DNA of 64,000 nucleotides from Shewanella gelidii. Lineage in GTDB: Bacteria > Pseudomonadota > Gammaproteobacteria > Enterobacterales > Shewanellaceae. Below the pieces are notes generated by a model. It ran no database searches. It was given only the letters and a program-made list of their open reading frames with translations, and was not told the origin of the DNA. This document shows, piece after piece, positions 57,968-64,000 of the stretch. A program made the translations under genes and the position numbers. The DNA lies in assembly GCF_014647855.1 (NCBI RefSeq), contig NZ_BMPZ01000001.1:124001-188000 (forward strand). The letters are read 5' to 3'. Numbering within the stretch: position 1 is the stretch's first letter; every line of letters begins with the position of its first letter.

Positions 57968-59089
57968 TTAATCCATTGTGACCGAAATTTGGTTATCTTG
58001 CATGCGTTTTTTCGCTAAACGTTTCGTTCTATCACGGATATCCCCCGCAAGCTGACCACAAGCAGCATCAATATCATCACCACGGGTCTTACGAACAATA
58101 ACCGTTAAGCCGTACTCCATTAGCACTTTAGAAAAACGATCAATACGTGAATTGGACGAACGGCCATACGGCGAACCAGGATACGGGTTAAAGGGAATAA
58201 GATTGATTTTACACGGCGTTTCTTTCATCAATTTAGCCAGTTCATGGGCTTGATCAGTACTATCATTGATGTGATCAAGCATCACGTACTCAACAGTTAC
58301 TCGCCCGCGGTTAGCGTTTGATTTAGAAAGGTAGCGACGAATACTGGCCAAAAAGTCATCCAAAGGGTACTTTTTGTTCACTGGAACAAGCTCATCACGC
58401 AACTCATCATTAGGAGCATGAATACTCACGGCTAACGCCACATCCAGCGCATCACCCAACTTATCTAAAGCCGGTACAACGCCAGAAGTTGATACTGTCA
58501 CTCTGCGCTTTGAAAGGCTAAAACCTAAATCATCTAACATAATATCCATCGCTGGAATAACGTTAGATAAGTTCAATAACGGTTCACCCATGCCCATCAT
58601 CACAACATTTGAAATCGGTCGTTCACCCGTTTCTTTCGCAAAACCTAAAAAGTGCGAGACACGCCAGATTTGGCCAACAATTTCAGAAACAGTTAGGTTT
58701 CGGTTAAACCCCTGCTGCGCCGTCGAACAAAAGGTACACTCTAATGCACAGCCAACTTGAGACGATACACACAGTGTCGCTCTATCTTCTTCTGGAATAT
58801 AGACGGTTTCAACTTCTTGGCCTTGGCCGACATTAATCGCAAATTTAATCGTGCCGTCATTAGATTTTTGATAACTTGAGATTTCAGGCGCAACCACCTC
58901 ACACTTGGCCGCCAGCTTGGCTCGCAGCTTTTTATTGATATTGGTCATTTGTTCGAAGTCACTGACACCAAAGTGATATAACCACTTCATGAGCTGATCG
59001 GCACGAAACGGTTTTTCACCCAAATCGGCAAAAAAAGCTCGCATCGCCCTGCGATCGAGATCTAATAAATTGATCTTTTTGTCACTCAT
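57968..59089 (-). CDS. rlmN: Dual-specificity 23S rRNA/tRNA adenine-C2 methyltransferase RlmN
   Basis: RlmN is a radical-SAM enzyme that methylates A2503 of 23S rRNA and A37 of tRNAs. The 373-residue product starts [20 protein letters not shown]. The [4Fe-4S] cluster motif CxxxCxxC is CALECTFC, followed by [11 protein letters not shown]. The second catalytic Cys is in [10 protein letters not shown]. An upstream start at 59146 would add 19 poorly conserved residues. It leads the rlmN-pilW-rodZ-ispG-hisS-yfgM-bamB series. Confidence 0.98.
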   Translation of the reverse strand: MSDKKINLLDLDRRAMRAFFADLGEKPFRADQLMKWLYHFGVSDFEQMTNINKKLRAKLAAKCEVVAPEISSYQKSNDGTIKFAINVGQGQEVETVYIPEEDRATLCVSSQVGCALECTFCSTAQQGFNRNLTVSEIVGQIWRVSHFLGFAKETGERPISNVVMMGMGEPLLNLSNVIPAMDIMLDDLGFSLSKRRVTVSTSGVVPALDKLGDALDVALAVSIHAPNDELRDELVPVNKKYPLDDFLASIRRYLSKSNANRGRVTVEYVMLDHINDSTDQAHELAKLMKETPCKINLIPFNPYPGSPYGRSSNSRIDRFSKVLMEYGLTVIVRKTRGDDIDAACGQLAGDIRDRTKRLAKKRMQDNQISVTMD

Positions 59090-59365
59090 TTGTCTAACCT
59101 CAAAACTCAATAAACCTGAAACAGGGCGCAGAATTATACAGGCCATCGGCGCTGATAGCTAGGGGCAGCCCAAGCCAAACAAGTTTGTATCGCCGATGCA
59201 ATTTCTTCTATGAATGCTTTAAGATAGCCCTATAATTAAACAATCATTTGATTGCGCAGAAGATAATACAGTTATTCCGACTTTCTCCTGTAGGTCACAC
59301 CATCGTTTAATACATAATATCAATGACCATTAAATCCCTGAGACTAAGGATAGGTAAATCAACCC

Positions 59366-60517
59366 ATGTTCACCCTTATTGCCATCGTTTTTTTCGCCAT
59401 TGCGATCTCTTTTCTTTGCAGTGTATTTGAGGCGGTATTACTTTCAGTGACACCCAGCTACATTTCGGCCTTGGCCGAAGAAAATCCGGACGCCGCAGCG
59501 CGGTTAAATATACAAAAAGAAAACGTAGAATCACCTCTCGTTGCAATTCTAACCTTAAATACAATCTCCCATACTGTGGGTGCAGCGGTTGCTGGCGCCC
59601 AAGCAGCCAAGGTATTTGGTGACGATATGCTCGGGGTATTCTCGGGGGTGCTGACTTTTTTAATCTTATTTTTCTCAGAAATCATTCCAAAGACCATCGG
59701 GGCGAACCAGTGGCGGCAGCTAGCGCCGGCGGTGTCATATGTTTTGTTATGGCTCGAACGCGCAACGAAACCGTTAATTTGGATGTCTCAACAAGTCACA
59801 AAAACTATGAGTGAAAGTACACCGGAGCCTTTTGTCAGACAAGAGATCAGCGCCATGGCGAAAATGGGGCATGAGTCCGGTGAACTTGATGAACAAGAAT
59901 CAAAAATTGTCACTCAAATGCTTTCCGCCAAAGATGTTCCGGTCACTGCAATTATGACCCCAAGAACAGTTATCTTTAATCTACCAGCCAGTATGAAAGT
60001 TGAAGAATTTGTAAAACTGCACAGCGACAAACCATTTACTCGAATTCCTCTATTTCAAAAAAACAATGAAGATATTATTGGTTATGTGGATCGAAGTGAC
60101 ATTATTCTCGCCAACTATCAAACGCCACAAGCCCAGCTCGTAAAGTTCAAACGCGATTTGCTCGTCATCCCGTCTTCGGCACGCATCCTCCCGTTATTTG
60201 AGCTGATGATCCGACGCAATACACAAATTGCGGTTTCCGTGGATGAGTATGGTGACATCCTTGGTGTCGTCACCCAAGAAGACATTATCGAGTCACTGCT
60301 TGGTTTAGAAATTGTCGACTTAAACGATCCCGCAATTGACATGCAGCAGCTGGCTCGTAGTCAGTGGGAAAAACGCATGAAAGAAAAAGGAATCGTATTT
60401 TCCGCAGATATGGGGCATGAAGAAGCGCGCACAAGCGTAGCCAAAGATGAAGCCGATGAAAGTGAAGGTGAAGTGTCAACGGCACTCAACATAGAGCAAA
60501 GTGACACCTCCAAATAG
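59366..60517 (+). CDS. CNNM/CorC-type membrane protein with CBS domains
   Basis: The 383-residue product has an N-terminal DUF21/CNNM membrane domain with four hydrophobic segments (about 2-25, 60-80, 85-105 and 120-140; LTLNTISHTVGAAVAGAQAA, FFSEIIPKTIGANQWRQLAP). A CBS pair follows (about 190-310; VTAIMTPRTVIFNLPASMKV, DEYGDILGVVTQEDIIESLL). The C-terminal CorC_HlyC domain common in this family is missing; the tail is acidic and low-complexity. Magnesium/cobalt efflux is likely but unproven. Confidence 0.9.
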   Translation: MFTLIAIVFFAIAISFLCSVFEAVLLSVTPSYISALAEENPDAAARLNIQKENVESPLVAILTLNTISHTVGAAVAGAQAAKVFGDDMLGVFSGVLTFLILFFSEIIPKTIGANQWRQLAPAVSYVLLWLERATKPLIWMSQQVTKTMSESTPEPFVRQEISAMAKMGHESGELDEQESKIVTQMLSAKDVPVTAIMTPRTVIFNLPASMKVEEFVKLHSDKPFTRIPLFQKNNEDIIGYVDRSDIILANYQTPQAQLVKFKRDLLVIPSSARILPLFELMIRRNTQIAVSVDEYGDILGVVTQEDIIESLLGLEIVDLNDPAIDMQQLARSQWEKRMKEKGIVFSADMGHEEARTSVAKDEADESEGEVSTALNIEQSDTSK

Positions 60518-60582
60518 CTTTATATAAAATGCTAAAAAATTTTAGCTATCAGGCGCACATGCTTGCAATGAAAAGACTAGAT

Positions 60583-61503
60583 TTAGGCGCCTGAATCCGG
60601 TGTTTCGCCTTTGTTCTTGGCCTTTTGTGCAAGCGCTCTTTCTCTTCTCGCCAAATCTTTGAAGTACTCACCCAGCTTTTTAGTGCCATAAATAGGTGCA
60701 ATCATATCTTGCGCCATTGCTGAAAGAAAAAACTCCGCCGGTCCAGTTTTCTTTTCAGGTAAGTAGCGGCTAAAGAAGAGTATGACACGCCGAATCCAAT
60801 CTGGAAAATGCGATATTTTTTCTTCTTTCTTCAGCGCGCTAAACGCAAGTTTGGCAATCTCATCTTCTGAAAGAACTTCAGGGCCACCAACATCATACTC
60901 TTGCCCTTCTTTTAGAATGGCTCGAATACAATACTTTGCTAAATCTTCACCATGAATGGGGTTAAGTTTCACATCGCCTTTACCCAACAGGAACACCTTG
61001 CCTGATTTAGCCATGATGTAGAACTCTTTCATATCGACAAAAAAGCCATTTGGGCGAATCACACATGGAGTGAGTTTTTCAGATGCTAGTAGTCTTGCAG
61101 CAAATTTTTCTTTCGCTTTTAAAATACGAATGTGTTGCAAATTTTGCGCATTAAAAGCGGAAATATAAATGAACTTTTTCACCCCTGCTCGCTCAGCTTC
61201 CTCCAGCAAGTTAAGGTTAGCTTGATAGTCGACATCCATATATTTCAGACCATCTTTTTGCCGGGTAATGCCTAAACAGGAGATAACGACATCAATCCCA
61301 TCACAGCAGCCTTGCAGGGAATCAGCTCGAGTGACACGGGCATGGATGATTTTATCTTCGTCAACCCCCATCTCCGTTAGCTTGCCTGTACTTCTCGCGA
61401 GAGCCTTAAAGTCACACTTTTTCTCTACTAGCTCTTTAACAATATGCATTCCTAAGTAGCCAGTTGAGCCAGCGACCAAAATGCGGCCATATTTATCGTT
61501 CAT
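60583..61503 (-). CDS. SDR-type NAD(P)-binding protein
   Basis: The 306-residue product has the atypical SDR nucleotide motif VAGSTGYLGMHIVKELVEK (residues 11-29), DVVISCLGITRQKDGLKYMD and VKFIYISAFNAQNL. It ends in a basic tail. It resembles NmrA/isoflavone-reductase-like and 'NAD(P)H-binding' proteins that act on small molecules or serve as redox sensors; the substrate is unknown. AGAGG lies 7 nt before the ATG at 61503. It converges on the CNNM gene. Confidence 0.85.
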   Translation of the reverse strand: MNDKYGRILVAGSTGYLGMHIVKELVEKKCDFKALARSTGKLTEMGVDEDKIIHARVTRADSLQGCCDGIDVVISCLGITRQKDGLKYMDVDYQANLNLLEEAERAGVKKFIYISAFNAQNLQHIRILKAKEKFAARLLASEKLTPCVIRPNGFFVDMKEFYIMAKSGKVFLLGKGDVKLNPIHGEDLAKYCIRAILKEGQEYDVGGPEVLSEDEIAKLAFSALKKEEKISHFPDWIRRVILFFSRYLPEKKTGPAEFFLSAMAQDMIAPIYGTKKLGEYFKDLARRERALAQKAKNKGETPDSGA

Positions 61504-61948
61504 CAAAATTCCTCTACCGAAATACCAGACTATACGCGAGATCCCTTCACTATATGTCGCACCAGTTTCCAGTTCAAATTTGCTTTAGCACTCCATGAAC
61601 TAGCCCGCAGTTATTGAGACTTTGTAGCTGCAAAAGGAGAACTTCAATGCGAATGTTGGTACGGCGTGGAGCCTAGCGACTCAGTGGCTATTCATATCGC
61701 CTGATAATCATCCCCATTGCCTACCGCTGGCCTATGTACAGGCACACCTTCGGAACGCCGTGGATACTTAGGCTTTACCAAAAACAAATTTTTAGCACTA
61801 AAAAGAGCTCTGCTTACTTGTACACCCTATTGCAACTTTCTGCCGATAACATAGTGCAGCAATACCTGTGACCTATAACCTGTGACCAGTGCTATTCCCA
61901 CACCAATTGGTTTTGGCGTATAATTCACCCTCACTAATCGAGGACTCC
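61504..61948. other. Divergent intergenic region with tandem CCTGTGACC
   Basis: This gap between the SDR gene and the 5'-nucleotidase gene contains no credible ORF. Two direct 9-mers CCTGTGACC at 61865-61873 and 61879-61887 (period 14) lie 62-84 bp before the ATG at 61949. They could be regulator binding sites but do not have the 11-bp period of Pho boxes. Confidence 0.5.
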
Positions 61949-63712
61949 ATGCAAACAGCTTATACACTCAAACTTGCCCATATAAATGATACCCACTCTC
62001 ATTTTGAGCCCAGTCGCATCCAATTTAATATCGAGCATCACAATAAATCATTTGAGTTATATAGCCATACTGGCGGCTACGCACGGCTGCAATATCAAGT
62101 CAAACAAGCAAGACTAGCAGCCCAACAAAATCAGCAGGAATTTCTGTTTCTGCACGCGGGCGATAGCTTCCAAGGCACTTTGTATTTTAACCAGTTTAAA
62201 GGTGCCGCAAACGCTCATTTGCTATCGATGATGACCCCAGATGCAATGGTCCTCGGAAATCATGAAATTGATGCAGGAAACGGCCCCGTCAAAGAATTCA
62301 TCCAAGCAACAAACTTTCCCATTTTGGCTGGCAATATGGATCTCAGCCGAGAGCAAAAAGGTAAAGTTGCACCATTGTGCGGTGAGCCGAGGCTGTATGA
62401 CTATGATCCAGTGAACCACATTGCCAAACCTCTAATCCGCAGTTTTCATGACCGCCAACTTGCCATTGTCGGCATCACGCTTGATCAAATGAAAGAAATT
62501 GCGCGCCCAGATGCAGATGTGCATTTTATAGACGCCATTGCCACGACTCGAAACACCGTACAATCACTTAAAAAGCAAGGTATTCATCATATTATTGTGC
62601 TCAGCCATTTGGGGTTACAACAGGATAGAATTCTTGCGCAAGAAGTCGAAGGGATCAGTCTTATTGTGGGTGGGCATACCCATACCTTACAAGGCGATTT
62701 TCGCAAATTAGGCAGAAGCAACCTCACCTATGGCGAGCGTGTCAACGAGACACCGATTGTGCATGCGGGCTTACATGCTGAGACGTTAGGGCTCGCAAAT
62801 ATTGAATTTGATGCCTCTGGCAAAGTGACCCGACTACTGGGCAATAATAACTTTATGCTGGATGAGCAGTTTCTTTTGCAATCCCCTCAAGATGTTGATG
62901 AAGATGATTATGAGCAAATCCGCAGCATATTAACCGATCATCCAGGGATCTTGTGGGATGAAGAGGATGTCGCAATTCGTTATGCAATTGGGAGTCAATA
63001 TCGCCCAGCAATCGACGCGCTTGAACATCAAATCCTCGCTTTTGTACCCAAAACGCTACAGCATTCTCGTCTACCCAGTAAGCACTTACCCCACGGTAGT
63101 GAAATTTCTCCTTGGGTCAGCAAAAGTATGTACCACGAAGCGCGAGAGGTTTCTGCTGATATAGACTTTGCACTACATAATGCCGGCGGCGTCCGCCACT
63201 CCCTTGAGCAGGGAAAAATCAGTGTCGCCGATATTATTGGCCGCGTTCTGCCTTTTGAACTCCCACTTGTCCGCTACCAAATTCAAGGCTGCTATCTGAT
63301 TGAAGCCATTGAGTCTGCAATTAATGCCGCGACAAATAACGGTGTTATCGGCACGGGCGCTGGCAGCTTTCCATATACCTATGGTCTGAAATATCACTAC
63401 GACGGTCGCCAGCCCATAGGTAGCCGCCTTCAGCAACTGCAAATTTTGGACAAACTACATCCTGCGAATCATGATATTCACAATCAAGAGTTGGTCTGGA
63501 AACCCATAGAAACCCATCATTACTATGTCGGTGTATCTAGCTCGTATACGGCATCGGGTAAGGAAGGCTATCAAGCTTTACTGCAATCATGCTGGCAAAA
63601 AGATATTCAAGACATCAACCTCGCGGCCGCATTTATGCAATTTGCCCGTAAAAAGGAAGTGATTGATCAGCCGTTAGCACCACAGCTAAGCTACATCAGT
63701 CAGCACAGCTAG
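61949..63712 (+). CDS. 5'-nucleotidase/metallophosphatase family protein, probably cytoplasmic
   Basis: The 587-residue product has an N-terminal calcineurin-like phosphatase domain (DTH in AHINDTHSHFEPS, GDSFQGT, LGNHEID, LSHLGLQQD, GGHTHTL) and a C-terminal 5'-nucleotidase domain (HNAGGVRHSLEQGKISVADI; YYVGVSSSYTASGKEGYQAL). UshA-type enzymes cleave nucleotides in the periplasm, but this protein has no signal peptide: the first motif begins at residue 9. A GAGG 5 nt before the ATG at 61949 supports this start. An upstream extension (61889) is hydrophobically weak. Confidence 0.92.
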   Translation: MQTAYTLKLAHINDTHSHFEPSRIQFNIEHHNKSFELYSHTGGYARLQYQVKQARLAAQQNQQEFLFLHAGDSFQGTLYFNQFKGAANAHLLSMMTPDAMVLGNHEIDAGNGPVKEFIQATNFPILAGNMDLSREQKGKVAPLCGEPRLYDYDPVNHIAKPLIRSFHDRQLAIVGITLDQMKEIARPDADVHFIDAIATTRNTVQSLKKQGIHHIIVLSHLGLQQDRILAQEVEGISLIVGGHTHTLQGDFRKLGRSNLTYGERVNETPIVHAGLHAETLGLANIEFDASGKVTRLLGNNNFMLDEQFLLQSPQDVDEDDYEQIRSILTDHPGILWDEEDVAIRYAIGSQYRPAIDALEHQILAFVPKTLQHSRLPSKHLPHGSEISPWVSKSMYHEAREVSADIDFALHNAGGVRHSLEQGKISVADIIGRVLPFELPLVRYQIQGCYLIEAIESAINAATNNGVIGTGAGSFPYTYGLKYHYDGRQPIGSRLQQLQILDKLHPANHDIHNQELVWKPIETHHYYVGVSSSYTASGKEGYQALLQSCWQKDIQDINLAAAFMQFARKKEVIDQPLAPQLSYISQHS

Positions 63713-63799
63713 CATCATCAATGGGACATGAGACAGCGACTAGATAGAAGCATCAATACGGCGAATCATTTTCAATGCATCCGTCAACAGCGTTACACT

Positions 63800-64000
63800 C
63801 TAAATATGATGACCTTTTAAGGATTTCACCATATAAAAACCTTGTAAAATTTGCCCGCGCTTTTGTTGGTAGGTTTTATGCTTGATATGGAAGCCTTGGC
63901 GTAAAAAGGCGGCTTTCGATAGTGCAGAGGCATCCGTCGTCAGCTGTCGGTAATTTTGAGCAACAGCCCAGCACTCTAACTGATTTAATAACTCTATTGC
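63800..64000 (-). CDS. GNAT-type acetyltransferase, C-terminal fragment at window edge
   Basis: A minus-strand frame is open from the window edge to a stop at 63800-63802 (66 residues visible). It includes LTTDASALSKAAFLRQGFHI and then KHKTYQQKRGQILQGFYMVK. The 'DAS..A..F..QGF' block and the final 'Y.MVK' are like the last part of small GNAT acetyltransferases. The acetyl-CoA site lies outside the window, so the assignment is tentative. Confidence 0.6.
   Translation of the reverse strand, partial: AIELLNQLECWAVAQNYRQLTTDASALSKAAFLRQGFHIKHKTYQQKRGQILQGFYMVKSLKGHHI

Overview
This window comes from the chromosome of a motile, probably marine gammaproteobacterium of the Vibrio/Aeromonas/Shewanella type. 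Three gene orders support this: flgA and flgMN lie divergent from cheV-cheR-flgB...L, the lipoprotein genes flgO and flgP sit next to flgT (these proteins build the extra basal-body rings of polar, often sheathed, flagella), and the housekeeping block rlmN-pilW-rodZ-ispG-hisS-yfgM-bamB-der / xseA / guaB-guaA / tadA-mltF-purL matches the enterobacterial and vibrio order. I cannot name the genus from sequence alone.

Layout: 1-18510 is a flagellar locus. A flagellin gene runs off the left edge, followed by flgL, K, J, I, H, G, F, E, D, C, B and then cheR and cheV, all on the minus strand. flgA-flgM-flgN are on the plus strand, flgO-flgP on the minus strand and flgT on the plus strand. I could read sigma-54 type -24/-12 elements in front of flgB, flgF, flgA and flgT, and sigma-28 type elements in front of flgM and flgO. 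Together these suggest a tiered cascade: hook and basal body first, then FlgM export releases sigma-28. 18600-29950 holds tRNA-Arg(CCT), a DUF2947-like protein, a chalcone-isomerase-like secreted protein, a TetR regulator divergent from an RND efflux pair with two palindromic operators between them, a membrane GGDEF-EAL protein and a Cache-type chemoreceptor.

29950-34500 is an accessory patch. It holds a decayed 3' end of an IS110-family recombinase gene (about 30090-30471) and two direct copies, about 410 bp each, of an IS110-derived 5' fragment (31434-31846 and 32587-33004). Each copy carries a perfect or near-perfect 15-bp inverted repeat, and in copy 2 it overlaps the ribosome site and ATG of the recombinase fragment. 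Interleaved are an SDR-type epimerase, an RDD membrane protein, a 203-residue unknown and a small membrane protein. The conserved, structured leader placed where IS110 elements encode their guide ('bridge') RNA is the most interesting signal in the window.

34500-64000 is mostly core genome: cydA-cydB-cydX (cytochrome bd oxidase, including a 39-residue cydX), a gene-poor 1.15-kb stretch, purL, mltF, tadA, guaA, guaB, xseA, der, bamB, yfgM, hisS, ispG, rodZ, pilW, rlmN, a CNNM/CBS membrane protein, an SDR protein, a 5'-nucleotidase-family enzyme without a signal peptide, and the C-terminal end of a GNAT acetyltransferase cut by the right edge.
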